In this document: in pieces, positions 1 through 8,357 of the stretch | Layout: each line of letters starts with the position of its first letter | Position numbering within the stretch: the first letter of the stretch is position 1 | DNA from: Novosphingobium sp. | Lineage (GTDB): Bacteria > Pseudomonadota > Alphaproteobacteria > Sphingomonadales > Sphingomonadaceae | Direction: 5' to 3' | NCBI GenBank assembly: GCA_024236175.1 | Contig: JACKKY010000001.1 | Span: forward strand, 806,001-870,000 | Length of the DNA: 64,000 bases | The notes under the pieces: model-generated | Seen by the model: only the letters and a program-made list of their open reading frames with translations | Database searches by the model: none | What the model was told of the DNA's origin: nothing | Translations under genes and position numbers: made by a program

Positions 1-405
1 GCTGATCGTGCCGCTTTGCGGAAGCGGTTCGTCCGGCCCGGCCAGATGCTGGAACTGATCATCGGACACATTGGCGGCCGCATGGGCGACCGCGGCGAAA
101 TCGTTGAGCACCATCACCCGGTCGAGCCCCAGTTGCCCGGCAAGGCGGCCGGGGTGGATCGTCCAGCTGTTGTTGGTGAGGCGCACCGTCTCGCCGCTGA
201 CCGGCCCGGCAAGGGCGATGGCCGCGGCTTTGGGAACCGCCTGCCCCAGGCGCCGGGCGAAATCTTCCCAGGCCGTCTGCAGGCTGACGTGGTCGCCCGT
301 CTTCAGGGTGATCGGCTCCGCCAGCGCGATCGTGCCGTCGCCTGCCACCGATGCCACGGCGAAGCGGGCATGGGTGCCGCCGATGTCGACCGCAACCAGA
401 TCCAT
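1..405 (-). CDS. glk: Glucokinase, N-terminal part (cut by window start)
   Basis: Phosphorylates glucose to glucose-6-phosphate in the cytoplasm, feeding the Entner-Doudoroff pathway. The 135 visible codons begin MDLVAVDIGGTHARFA, the phosphate-binding ASKHA nucleotide motif of bacterial glucokinases (residues 7-16). Further on are a GP turn in ALAGPV, the NNSWTIHP segment near residues 78-85 and LNDFAAVA near 100-107, all typical of the Glk family. The frame stays open to base 1, so the C-terminal part is missing. The ATG lies one base after the edd stop codon, so the two genes are almost certainly cotranscribed, in the order zwf-edd-glk. Family assignment is firm; substrate range cannot be judged from the fragment. 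Confidence 0.93.
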   Translation of the reverse strand, partial: MDLVAVDIGGTHARFAVASVAGDGTIALAEPITLKTGDHVSLQTAWEDFARRLGQAVPKAAAIALAGPVSGETVRLTNNSWTIHPGRLAGQLGLDRVMVLNDFAAVAHAAANVSDDQFQHLAGPDEPLPQSGTIS

Positions 406-406
406 C

Positions 407-2236
407 CTATAATCCCGCCTCCGCCAGCATGGCCGAACCGCCCTGCTCGGCGCCGCAGGCGTGGTGGCGGAACATCGCGAACAGCTCGCGGCCCATGCCC
501 ATGTCGTCCCCGGGCGCCGGAGCCGGTTCGCGGGCGGCAAGGTCGGCAGTGGTGTCCAGTGCGCCGTCCTTCGCACACAGGCGGATGACGTCTCCGTCGC
601 GCAGCAGCGACAGCGGGCCCCGCTCTCCATTGCCGGCGCCCAGCGCCTCGGGCGTCACATGGATCGCCGCCGGCACCTTGCCCGAAGCGCCGGACATGCG
701 CCCGTCGGTCACCAGCGCGACCTTGTGGCCGCGATCCTGCAGCACGCCGAGCGGCGGGGTGAGCTTGTGCAGTTCGGGCATGCCGTTGGCGCGCGGCCCC
801 TGGAAGCGCACGACGACAATCACGTCGCGGTCGAGCTCGCCGGCCTTGAAGGCTTCGTTCACCGCTTCCTGGGTTTCGAACACGCGGGCCGGGGCCTCGA
901 TCGTCCAGCGTTCTTCGTCGACCGCGCTCGTCTTGAAAGTCGCACGCCCGAGATTGCCTGCGACCAGCCGCATGCCGCCATCGGGCATGAACGGGGCGGA
1001 CACCGGGCCCAGCATCGAATCGTCGCCGCTTTCGGCCGGCGACGGACGCCATTTCAGCTCGTCGCCGTCGAGCCATGGCTCGCACGCGTAGGCGTCCATG
1101 CCTTCCGCCGCGACGGTAAGCACGTCGCGATGGGCGAGGCCGGCATCGAGCAGCTCGCGGATCACGTAACCCATGCCGCCGGCGGCATGGAAATGGTTCA
1201 CGTCGCCCGAACCGTTGGGATAGACCCGGGCGATCATCGGCACCGCCGCCGACATCTCGTCGAGGTCCTGCCAGTCGAGGACGATCCCGGCGGCGCGCGC
1301 CATCGCCGGCAGGTGGATCGCGTGATTGGTCGAGCCGCCCGTCGCCAGCAGCCCGACACAGGCATTGACGATGGCCTTCTCGTCGACGGCGCGGGACAGC
1401 GGGCGGAAATCGTTCGAATTCCTGCCGATGGCGGCGAGACGATGCACCGCCGCGCGAGTCAGCGCCTGCCTGAGCGGCGTGTTCGGCGGTACGAAAGCCG
1501 CGCCTGGGATGTGGAGTCCCATCAGCTCCATCATCATCTGGTTGGAATTGGCGGTGCCGTAGAAGGTGCAGGTGCCGGGCGAATGGTAGGACTTGCTTTC
1601 GCTTTCGAGCAGTTCCGCCCTGCCGACCTTGCCTTCGGCATAGAGCTGGCGGACCTTCTGCTTCTCCTTGTTGGCGATGCCCGACGGCATCGGCCCGGAC
1701 GGCACGAACACCGCCGGCAGGTGGCCGAAGCGCAGCGCGCCAATCAGCAGGCCCGGCACGATCTTGTCGCAGATGCCGAGCAGCGCCATGCCGTCGAACA
1801 TCGCGTGGCTCATGGCGATGGCGGTAGACAGGGCAATGGTGTCGCGGCTGAACAGCGAGAGCTCCATGCCGTCGAGGCCCTGCGTCACCCCGTCGCACAT
1901 CGCCGGAACGCCGCCCGCCACCTGCGCCGTCGCGCCCGCTTCGCGGGCGAACAGCTTCATCGCTTCGGGATAGCGGCCGTAGGGCTGATGCGCGGAAAGC
2001 ATGTCGTTGTAGGCGGTGACGATGGCGAGATTGGCTCCGCGAGCGGTGGCGATGCTCGCCTTGTCACCCTCAGCCGCGGCAAACCCGTGGGCAAGGTTGG
2101 AACAGGACATGAAGCCGTTGCGGTCGGCGAAGCGTTCGCCCTCGCGCTCCATCAGGTCGAGGTAGCGCCCCCGGCTGCCGCGCGAGCGTTCAACGATGCG
2201 TTCGGTAACGCGGGCGATGGCAGGGTTGAGAGTCAT
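407..2236 (-). CDS. edd: Phosphogluconate dehydratase
   Basis: Dehydrates 6-phosphogluconate to 2-keto-3-deoxy-6-phosphogluconate, the committed step of the Entner-Doudoroff pathway. The 609-residue protein matches the normal family length. It belongs to the IlvD/Edd family of [4Fe-4S] dehydratases. Likely cluster ligands are visible in GICDK (Cys156) and GTCTFYGTANSNQ (Cys223), followed by the ATGGSTNH segment and a C-terminal VTDGRMSGASGK stretch that distinguishes this family. The KDPG aldolase gene (eda) is not in the window. It sits between zwf and glk; the gap to zwf is filled by a palindromic repeat instead of a 6-phosphogluconolactonase gene. Confidence 0.97.
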   Translation of the reverse strand: MTLNPAIARVTERIVERSRGSRGRYLDLMEREGERFADRNGFMSCSNLAHGFAAAEGDKASIATARGANLAIVTAYNDMLSAHQPYGRYPEAMKLFAREAGATAQVAGGVPAMCDGVTQGLDGMELSLFSRDTIALSTAIAMSHAMFDGMALLGICDKIVPGLLIGALRFGHLPAVFVPSGPMPSGIANKEKQKVRQLYAEGKVGRAELLESESKSYHSPGTCTFYGTANSNQMMMELMGLHIPGAAFVPPNTPLRQALTRAAVHRLAAIGRNSNDFRPLSRAVDEKAIVNACVGLLATGGSTNHAIHLPAMARAAGIVLDWQDLDEMSAAVPMIARVYPNGSGDVNHFHAAGGMGYVIRELLDAGLAHRDVLTVAAEGMDAYACEPWLDGDELKWRPSPAESGDDSMLGPVSAPFMPDGGMRLVAGNLGRATFKTSAVDEERWTIEAPARVFETQEAVNEAFKAGELDRDVIVVVRFQGPRANGMPELHKLTPPLGVLQDRGHKVALVTDGRMSGASGKVPAAIHVTPEALGAGNGERGPLSLLRDGDVIRLCAKDGALDTTADLAAREPAPAPGDDMGMGRELFAMFRHHACGAEQGGSAMLAEAGL

Positions 2237-2244
2237 GTCGTTTG

Positions 2245-2339
2245 CCCACCCCTAACCCCTCCCGCTTGCGGGAGGGGGACCATGCAGCCCCGAGTGTTAC
2301 TCAAACTCCCCTCCCGCCTGCGGGAGGGGCCGGGGGTGG
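2245..2339. repeat. Pair of REP-like GC palindromes, inverted relative to each other
   Basis: Two hairpins lie in the gap between zwf and edd. The first (2245-2278) reads CCCACCCCTAA followed by a CCCTCCCGC/GCGGGAGGG stem with a TT loop. The second (2307-2339) has the same stem with a CT loop, then GGCCGGGGGTGG, which is the first flank read backwards. The two units are therefore imperfect inverted copies, like the BIME/REP arrangement of other bacteria. They may act as an mRNA-stabilising or attenuating element between zwf and edd, but no function is shown by the sequence. Confidence 0.75.
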
Positions 2340-2353
2340 ACCTGTTCACTTTC

Positions 2354-3796
2354 TCACTCATGCCAGGTCACCCCGTCGCGTTCGGCGAGCGCGATCGCGG
2401 CAGAGGGCCCCCAGCTTCCGGCGGTGTAGGACTTGGGAGTGAGCGCGTGCTCTTCCCATTCGGCCCGGATCGCGTCGACCCATTCCCATTGCGCCTCCAC
2501 TTCGTCGCGCCGCACGAACAGGGTCTGGTCCCCCTCGATCAGGTCCAGCAGCAGGCGTTCATAGGCGATGCGGCGCTGCGGACCTGCGAAGGCATCGGCC
2601 ATGGCGATGTCGAGCGGCACCCCGCGCAGGCGAATGCCGTCGCGGTCGAGGCCGGGGACTTTCGCCATCAGCGACAGGGTGATGTTCTCTTCGGGCTGGA
2701 TGCCGATGACCAGCTTGTTGGGCTCGCCACGCGCTGCCTTGCCGGGAAAAATCGAATGCGGCACGCGCCGGAATTCGACGATGATTTCGGTCGTGCGCTC
2801 GGGCAGGCGCTTGCCGGTGCGCAGGTAGAACGGCACGTTCTTCCAGCGCCAGTTGTCGATATGCGCCTTGATCGCGACGAAGGTCTCCGTGTCCGATTCC
2901 TTGCCGAGTTCGTCGTCGTAGCCTGGCACCGCCTGCCCGCCGATCGCGCCGGCGCGATACTGGCCGGTCACGGTCTCCGCGGCCTCGACCGGGCGCAGGG
3001 AGCGCAGCACCTTCACCTTCTCGTCGCGGACCGCGGTCGCGTCGTAGTTGACGGGCGGCTCCATCGCGACCAGCGACAGGAGCTGGAGCATGTGGTTCTG
3101 CACCATGTCGCGCAGCGCCCCGGCATCGTCGTAGAAGCTGACCCGGCCTTCCAGGCCCACCGTTTCGGCGACGGTGATCTGCACATGGTCGATATGGGTG
3201 GCGTTCCACAGCGGCTCGAACATCATGTTGGCGAAGCGCAGCGCCAGCAGGTTCTGCACCGTCTCCTTGCCGAGGTAGTGATCGATCCGGAAGATCCGGT
3301 CTTCCGGGAAAGCCGTCGCCACCGCGTCGTTGATCACATGGCTGGAGGCGAGATCGACCCCCAGCGGCTTTTCCAGGCCGATTCGCACCAGCTCGCCCGA
3401 CAGGCCGCCGTGCTGCAGCCCCCGGATCGTCGGTTCGAACAGGCTGGGCGCGGTCGACAGGAAGATGGCAAGGCCCTGTTCCGGCGTGCCGACCTTTTCG
3501 GCAAGCTTGTCGAAACCTTCCAGCGAAGAGGCGTCGAGCGGCTGGTAACTCAGCCGGTTGAGGAATGTCGCCACCCCGCTGCGCCGGTCCGCGGGAAGGA
3601 ACTTTTCCAGCGCCTCGCGCGCGAAATTGCGGAATCCCTGATCGTCGAGATCGGATCGCGCGGTGCCGACGATTTCCAGCCTGGGATCGAGCAGCTCGTC
3701 GGCATCGAGCGCGCAGAGCGAGGGAAGCAGCATGCGCTTGGCGAGATCGCCCGTAGCGCCGAACAGCAGGAGGCGGTCGGCCGAAAAACCGGTCAT
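2354..3796 (-). CDS. zwf: Glucose-6-phosphate 1-dehydrogenase
   Basis: Oxidises glucose-6-phosphate to 6-phosphoglucono-lactone with NAD(P)+, the entry into the Entner-Doudoroff and pentose phosphate routes. The protein of about 480 residues carries the nucleotide-binding FGATGDLAKRML segment near the N-terminus, EKPLG (142-146) and the active-site signature RIDHYLGKE (170-178). I chose the ATG giving MTGFSADR, which puts the Rossmann motif at residue 12 as in other Zwf proteins; an upstream ATG would add 14 unrelated residues. First gene of the zwf-edd-glk unit, transcribed divergently from phoR. Confidence 0.96.
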   Translation of the reverse strand: MTGFSADRLLLFGATGDLAKRMLLPSLCALDADELLDPRLEIVGTARSDLDDQGFRNFAREALEKFLPADRRSGVATFLNRLSYQPLDASSLEGFDKLAEKVGTPEQGLAIFLSTAPSLFEPTIRGLQHGGLSGELVRIGLEKPLGVDLASSHVINDAVATAFPEDRIFRIDHYLGKETVQNLLALRFANMMFEPLWNATHIDHVQITVAETVGLEGRVSFYDDAGALRDMVQNHMLQLLSLVAMEPPVNYDATAVRDEKVKVLRSLRPVEAAETVTGQYRAGAIGGQAVPGYDDELGKESDTETFVAIKAHIDNWRWKNVPFYLRTGKRLPERTTEIIVEFRRVPHSIFPGKAARGEPNKLVIGIQPEENITLSLMAKVPGLDRDGIRLRGVPLDIAMADAFAGPQRRIAYERLLLDLIEGDQTLFVRRDEVEAQWEWVDAIRAEWEEHALTPKSYTAGSWGPSAAIALAERDGVTWHE

Positions 3797-4070
3797 GCGA
3801 ATCCGTGGCGGTTGCCGCGCATAAATGCTTCTCCCCAACGGCGATGGCTAGCTATCTCGCAAGTGCAGCATAACAGTAGCTCCGGGCGAGCGCCAGCGCG
3901 AAACCGGGCAAGCGCCGGATGAAATTTCGGCCGGGAAGTCGGCCCCGGCCGGGCCGCGCGCGCTCCTGCGACCGCGTGCGCGCTACTGCCCGCTTGCACG
4001 CTGTGTGACGGACGGTTTACGAAACCGCGACGGGCTTTCCCTCTTCCGTCCTCGGCACTAAGAGGCGTGC
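3797..4070. promoter_or_regulatory. Divergent intergenic region zwf / phoR
   Basis: This stretch of about 270 bases separates two divergent operons and must hold both promoters. I see no convincing Pho box or other clear operator, and no open frame that looks like a gene. It is GC-rich except for a few AT-richer patches next to the zwf start. Confidence 0.4.
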
Positions 4071-5057
4071 ATGTCAGTCAGCGGCGTCAACTTGCTAGAG
4101 CACCTGCAAACTCCTGCCCTGATCGTCACTGACGGGCAGGTCAGTTTCGCCAACAACGCCGCAAAAACGCTGCTGGGCGGGCACATCGTCGGACAGGACG
4201 TGCGCATCGCCCTGCGCAATCCGGATGCCATTTCGGTGATTCTCGACGAGAGCGGCGGCACCACCAAGATCGACGGGCTTTCGGTCGGCGGCAGCGTGTG
4301 GGAGCTGGACTGCCACGTCATCGGCCCGGGCGAACGGCTCGTCAGTCTCTACGACCTGTCGGTCCAGGTCAGCGTTGCGCGCTCGCACGCCGATTTCGTT
4401 GCCAACGCCAGCCACGAGCTGCGCACGCCACTCGCGACGATCCTCGGCTACGTCGAGACGCTGCTCAATCCCAAGGCCGGCGGCGACCAGGAAACCCGCG
4501 AGAAGTTCCTCAAGACGATCCGGCACGAGGCGCTGCGGATGAAATCGCTGGTGGGCGATCTGATGTCGCTCTCGCGGATCGAGGCGACGAAGCACCAGGT
4601 GCCGACCGATTCGGTCGACGTGGTCGCACTCGTCAACGAAACCGTGGGCGAGTTCCGCGACGGGGCCAATATCACCGTCACCAGCAACCGCGAATCGGCG
4701 ATCGTCAGCGGCGACCGGGCCCAGATCGGCCAGGTGTTCCGCAACCTGATCGACAATGCGCTGAAATACGGCAAGCCCGACGGCGAGATCGCCATCACCC
4801 TGGAAGCGACCGATACGGGCTGGCTGCTGATCGCGGTGAGGGACGAAGGCGAAGGCATCGCTCCCGAGCATCTGCCGCGCCTGACCGAACGCTTCTACCG
4901 CGCCGATACCAGCCGCAGCCGCGCCGCGGGCGGCACCGGGCTCGGCCTTTCGATCGTCAAGCATATCGTCGAGCGCCACCGTGGGCGCTTCGACATCACG
5001 AGCAGGCAGGGAGTCGGCACGACCGCCTCGATGATGCTGCCGATAGCACGGTCCTAG
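4071..5057 (+). CDS. phoR: Phosphate regulon sensor histidine kinase PhoR, soluble form
   Basis: Sensor kinase that phosphorylates PhoB when phosphate is scarce. Domains in order: a short PAS-like region (about residues 10-95), a HisKA dimerisation domain with the phospho-acceptor His115 in SHELRTP, and an HATPase domain with N box NLIDNALKYG, G1 box DEGEGI and G2 box GGTGLGLS. At 328 residues it is shorter than E. coli PhoR, and the N-terminus shows no transmembrane segment, so it is probably cytoplasmic or tethered through PstCAB-PhoU. It lies upstream of the pst operon and is separated from its partner phoB by five genes. Confidence 0.9.
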   Translation: MSVSGVNLLEHLQTPALIVTDGQVSFANNAAKTLLGGHIVGQDVRIALRNPDAISVILDESGGTTKIDGLSVGGSVWELDCHVIGPGERLVSLYDLSVQVSVARSHADFVANASHELRTPLATILGYVETLLNPKAGGDQETREKFLKTIRHEALRMKSLVGDLMSLSRIEATKHQVPTDSVDVVALVNETVGEFRDGANITVTSNRESAIVSGDRAQIGQVFRNLIDNALKYGKPDGEIAITLEATDTGWLLIAVRDEGEGIAPEHLPRLTERFYRADTSRSRAAGGTGLGLSIVKHIVERHRGRFDITSRQGVGTTASMMLPIARS

Positions 5058-5071
5058 GGAGCTAGCCGGAA

Positions 5072-5090
5072 TGTCACAGAACTGTCACAA
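5072..5090 (+). promoter_or_regulatory. Pho box upstream of pstC
   Basis: The sequence TGTCACAGAACTGTCACAA contains two TGTCACA direct repeats with an 11-base period, the classic arrangement for a PhoB dimer. It follows the phoR stop by about 15 bases and precedes pstC by about 240 bases. The inferred target is the pstCAB-phoU-phoB operon, giving phosphate-starvation induction and PhoB autoregulation. Confidence 0.85.
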
Positions 5091-5139
5091 ATCACCTCTA
5101 GGAGCGCCTTCGGGGATTCGTCGACAGTAGCGGGCGGCC

Positions 5140-5307
5140 ATGCTTTTCTGCAGAAATCTTCGCTTCGCAGCCCCGGCCATGTCCGTGCCGGGCGGCAATT
5201 CGTGCCGCCGCGATTCGACGAACGGATTTCCCGCGGGCATCACCGGAATGATCGTGAACACATCGGTACGGGACCCGCTGCCGGCGGTTCCGTTGCCGCT
5301 CCGGTGA
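5140..5307 (+). CDS. Possible 55-residue leader peptide (doubtful)
   Basis: A short open frame starting MLFCRNLRFAAPAMS and ending in a TGA 19 bases before pstC lies between the Pho box and pstC. There is no strong ribosome-binding site and no family that I recognise. It may be chance in a 5' untranslated leader of about 200 bases. It is listed because this leader is otherwise unexplained and no pstS gene occupies it. Confidence 0.15.
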   Translation: MLFCRNLRFAAPAMSVPGGNSCRRDSTNGFPAGITGMIVNTSVRDPLPAVPLPLR

Positions 5308-5326
5308 GGGGCGAAGCGGGCTTCTG

Positions 5327-6700
5327 ATGATCTCTTTCATCGTCCTTCTGGCCATCCTGGGCCTGGGCCTTGCCGGCTGGTTCACGGCGCGCGCGCGCGC
5401 CCAGCTTCTCTACACCGGCCGCGGCTCGCTCGCGGCGACGCCCGGCTACCACGGCTGGCACATGGCGCTGTGGGTCATCGTGCCGGCGATCGCCGTCTGG
5501 GCCTTGTGGGCGCTGGCCTCGCCCTATCTCGTGCAGTCCGCCGTGACGGGCCTGCCGATCGCGTCCCAGCTGCCTGAGCTCGAGATCGAGCGGCATGCGA
5601 TCCTGGCGGAAGCCTGGGCGCTGGCCGACAATCCCGACGCGGCGTCCTTCCATCCGCTGGCCGCCCAGCTTGCTGAGCCGGTGCGCGAGGCCAAGATGCG
5701 ATTCGGCCTGATCGGCCTGGCGCTCGTGTGTATCGTCGCCTTTGCCGGCGGCGCCTACGGCTTCACCCGGATCCGCGCCGGCTTTCCCGCGCGCACCCGT
5801 GTCGAACGCGCGGTCATGCTGCTGCTGCTGCTCGCCTCGCTGATCGCCATCCTGACGACGTTCGGCATCATCGCCTCGCTGGTGTTCGAGACCGGCGTGT
5901 TCTTCAGCCACGTCTCTCCGATCGATTTCCTGACCGGTTTGCACTGGAGCCCGGGCACGGCCGTGGGCACCGACATCGGCGACAATTTCGGCGCGATCCC
6001 GCTGTTCTGGGGCACCATCTATATCGGTGCGATCATCGCCATGATCGTGGCGATACCCCTGGGGCTGATGAGCGCCATCTACCTGACGCAATATGCCAGC
6101 GCGACGATGCGCCGCTGGCTCAAGCCGATCCTGGAGATCCTCGCCGGCGTGCCGACTGTGGTCTACGGCTATTTCGCGGCGCTCACCGTCGCGCCGCTGA
6201 TCCGCGATTTCGCGGCCGCCATGGGCAAGGAGAACCCCTCGACCGAAAGCGCGCTGGCCGCCGGCCTGGTGATGGGCGTGATGATCATCCCGTTCGTTTC
6301 CTCGATGGCCGACGACAGCATTGCCGCGGTTCCCAAGGCGATGGGAGACGGATCGCTGGCGATGGGCGCGACCCAGTCGGAGACGATCAAGCGGGTGCTG
6401 GTTCCGGCCGCCCTGCCCGGCATCGTCGCCGGCGTGATGCTGGCGATCAGCCGGGCGATCGGCGAAACCATGATCGTGGTCATGGCCGCCGGCGCCGCTG
6501 CCAACCTGTCGCTCGACCCCTTCGATTCGATGACGACGGTCACTTACCAGATCGTCCAGCTGCTGACCGGCGACCAGGAGTTCGACAGCCCCAAGACGCT
6601 GTCCGCCTTCGCGCTCGGCCTGGTGCTGTTCATCGTCACGCTGATTCTCAACCTCGTCGCCCTGCGCGTCGTCAAACGTTTCCGGGAAGCCTATGAATAG
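5327..6700 (+). CDS. pstC: Phosphate ABC transporter permease PstC
   Basis: Inner-membrane permease subunit of the high-affinity phosphate importer PstSCAB. The 457-residue protein has an N-terminal membrane segment, a periplasmic-looking stretch rich in acidic residues (about 60-130), another segment near 130, and a C-terminal permease domain (about 220-450). The EAA-loop region includes AISRAIGETMIVVMAAGAA. It is longer than E. coli PstC because of the extended N-terminus common in alphaproteobacteria. It overlaps pstA by 8 bases. pstS is not adjacent. Confidence 0.93.
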   Translation: MISFIVLLAILGLGLAGWFTARARAQLLYTGRGSLAATPGYHGWHMALWVIVPAIAVWALWALASPYLVQSAVTGLPIASQLPELEIERHAILAEAWALADNPDAASFHPLAAQLAEPVREAKMRFGLIGLALVCIVAFAGGAYGFTRIRAGFPARTRVERAVMLLLLLASLIAILTTFGIIASLVFETGVFFSHVSPIDFLTGLHWSPGTAVGTDIGDNFGAIPLFWGTIYIGAIIAMIVAIPLGLMSAIYLTQYASATMRRWLKPILEILAGVPTVVYGYFAALTVAPLIRDFAAAMGKENPSTESALAAGLVMGVMIIPFVSSMADDSIAAVPKAMGDGSLAMGATQSETIKRVLVPAALPGIVAGVMLAISRAIGETMIVVMAAGAAANLSLDPFDSMTTVTYQIVQLLTGDQEFDSPKTLSAFALGLVLFIVTLILNLVALRVVKRFREAYE

Positions 6701-7577
6701 CCCCTGGCAATCGCCCGAGATGACGAGGCGCGTGGCCAAGCGCAACGCCGCGGAAAAGCGCTTCCGCATGATCGGCCAGGCCGCCATCGGCCTGTCGCTG
6801 CTGTTCCTCGCCCTGCTCCTCGTGATCATGGTCAACAACGGGCTCGGCGGCATCGACTGGGCCTTCCTGACCGGGTCGGATTCCACCGACGCGTCGCTCG
6901 CCGGCGTCTGGGGCGCGGTGAAGGGATCGCTGCTGACCATGGGCGTGACGCTCGCGCTGTCCTTCCCGATGGGCGTGCTGGCGGCGGTCTATCTTGAGGA
7001 ATTCGCGCCGCGCACCTGGTGGATCGACTGGGTCGAGGTCTCGATCAACAATCTTGCCGCGGTGCCTTCGATCATCTTCGGGCTTCTGGGCCTGGCCGTA
7101 TTCATCAACACGCTGCACCTGCCCCGCTCGTCCTCGCTGGTCGGCGGCATGACGCTGGCGCTGATGACCATGCCGGTGATCGTGATTTCCGGGCGCAACG
7201 CGATCAAGGCGGTGCCGCCCTCGATCCGCGACGCGGCGCTGGCAGTCGGCGCGAGCCCGGTCCAGACTGTGTTCCACCATGTCCTGCCGCTCGCCCTGCC
7301 GGGCATCCTGACCGGCACCATCATCGGCATGGCGCGAGCGCTCGGCGAGACCGCGCCGCTGCTGATGATCGGCATGCGCGCCTTCGTCGCCACGCCGCCT
7401 TCCGGCTTCACCGATCCGGCCAGCGTGCTGCCGATGCAGATCTTCCTGTGGTCTGACGAGATCGACAAGGGCTTCGTGCAGAACACGTCGGCCGCGATCA
7501 TCGTACTGCTGATCTTCCTGCTGGCGATGAACGGGCTGGCTATCTATCTTCGCAACAAGTTCGAAACCCGCTGGTAG
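6693..7577 (+). CDS. pstA: Phosphate ABC transporter permease PstA
   Basis: Second permease subunit of the phosphate importer. The 294-residue protein shows about six hydrophobic segments and the coupling loop ARALGETAPLLMIG. It begins inside the last codons of pstC, indicating translational coupling, and is followed after 4 bases by pstB. Many alphaproteobacterial PstA proteins have a long N-terminal extension; this one is near the E. coli length and lacks it. Confidence 0.93.
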   Translation: MNSPWQSPEMTRRVAKRNAAEKRFRMIGQAAIGLSLLFLALLLVIMVNNGLGGIDWAFLTGSDSTDASLAGVWGAVKGSLLTMGVTLALSFPMGVLAAVYLEEFAPRTWWIDWVEVSINNLAAVPSIIFGLLGLAVFINTLHLPRSSSLVGGMTLALMTMPVIVISGRNAIKAVPPSIRDAALAVGASPVQTVFHHVLPLALPGILTGTIIGMARALGETAPLLMIGMRAFVATPPSGFTDPASVLPMQIFLWSDEIDKGFVQNTSAAIIVLLIFLLAMNGLAIYLRNKFETRW

Positions 7578-7581
7578 GACG

Positions 7582-8346
7582 ATGACCGCAACGCCCAAGA
7601 TTTCCGCACGAAAAGTGAATGTCTTCTACGGAGACAAGCAGGCGATCGACGACGTCTCCATAGACATCGACACCGGCAAGGTGACCGCATTCATCGGCCC
7701 TTCGGGCTGCGGCAAGTCCACCTTCCTGCGCGCGCTCAACCGGATGAACGACACCATCCCCGGATGCCGCGTAGAAGGCGAGATCAAGCTGGACGGGCAG
7801 GACATCTACGCCAACAGCATGGACCCGGTGCAACTACGCGCCCGGGTCGGCATGGTGTTCCAGAAGCCCAACCCGTTCCCGAAAACGATCTACGAGAACG
7901 TCGCCTACGGGCCCCGCATCCACGGGCTTACCGGCAACCGCACCGAAATGGACGAGATCGTCGAGACCTCGCTCAGCCGCGCCGGGCTGTGGGACGAGGT
8001 CAAGGACCGGCTGACAGATGCCGGCACCGCGCTGTCCGGCGGCCAGCAGCAGCGCCTGTGTATCGCCCGCGCCATCGCCGTCAGCCCGGAAGTGATCCTG
8101 ATGGACGAGCCCTGCTCGGCGCTCGATCCGATCGCCACCGCGCGCATTGAGGAACTGATCGACGAGCTCAAGAGCCGCTACGCGATCGTCATCGTCACCC
8201 ATTCCATGCAGCAGGCGGCGCGCGTTTCCCAGCGCACGGCCTTCTTCCACCTCGGCGCGATGGTGGAGGAGGGCGAGACGTCCGACGTCTTCACGAACCC
8301 GCAAGAAGAGCGCACTAAGGACTACATCACCGGCCGCTACGGCTGA
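7582..8346 (+). CDS. pstB: Phosphate ABC transporter ATP-binding protein PstB
   Basis: ATPase that powers phosphate import through PstCA. In the 254-residue protein the Walker A motif GPSGCGKST lies at residues 39-47. It is followed by a Q-loop (VFQKPNPFP), the ABC signature LSGGQQQRLCIARA, Walker B VILMDEPCSALDP and the switch histidine in VTHSMQQA. PstB family features such as the NPFPKTIYENVAYG segment make the substrate assignment reliable. It lies between pstA and phoU in one operon. Confidence 0.97.
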   Translation: MTATPKISARKVNVFYGDKQAIDDVSIDIDTGKVTAFIGPSGCGKSTFLRALNRMNDTIPGCRVEGEIKLDGQDIYANSMDPVQLRARVGMVFQKPNPFPKTIYENVAYGPRIHGLTGNRTEMDEIVETSLSRAGLWDEVKDRLTDAGTALSGGQQQRLCIARAIAVSPEVILMDEPCSALDPIATARIEELIDELKSRYAIVIVTHSMQQAARVSQRTAFFHLGAMVEEGETSDVFTNPQEERTKDYITGRYG

Positions 8347-8357
8347 GGGGATTTGCC

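Noticed and set aside
461..3922. A 1153-codon plus-strand open frame across zwf and edd.
   Set aside because: It is the antisense shadow of two well-conserved genes, common in GC-rich DNA; its sequence is Arg/His/Ala-rich without domains.
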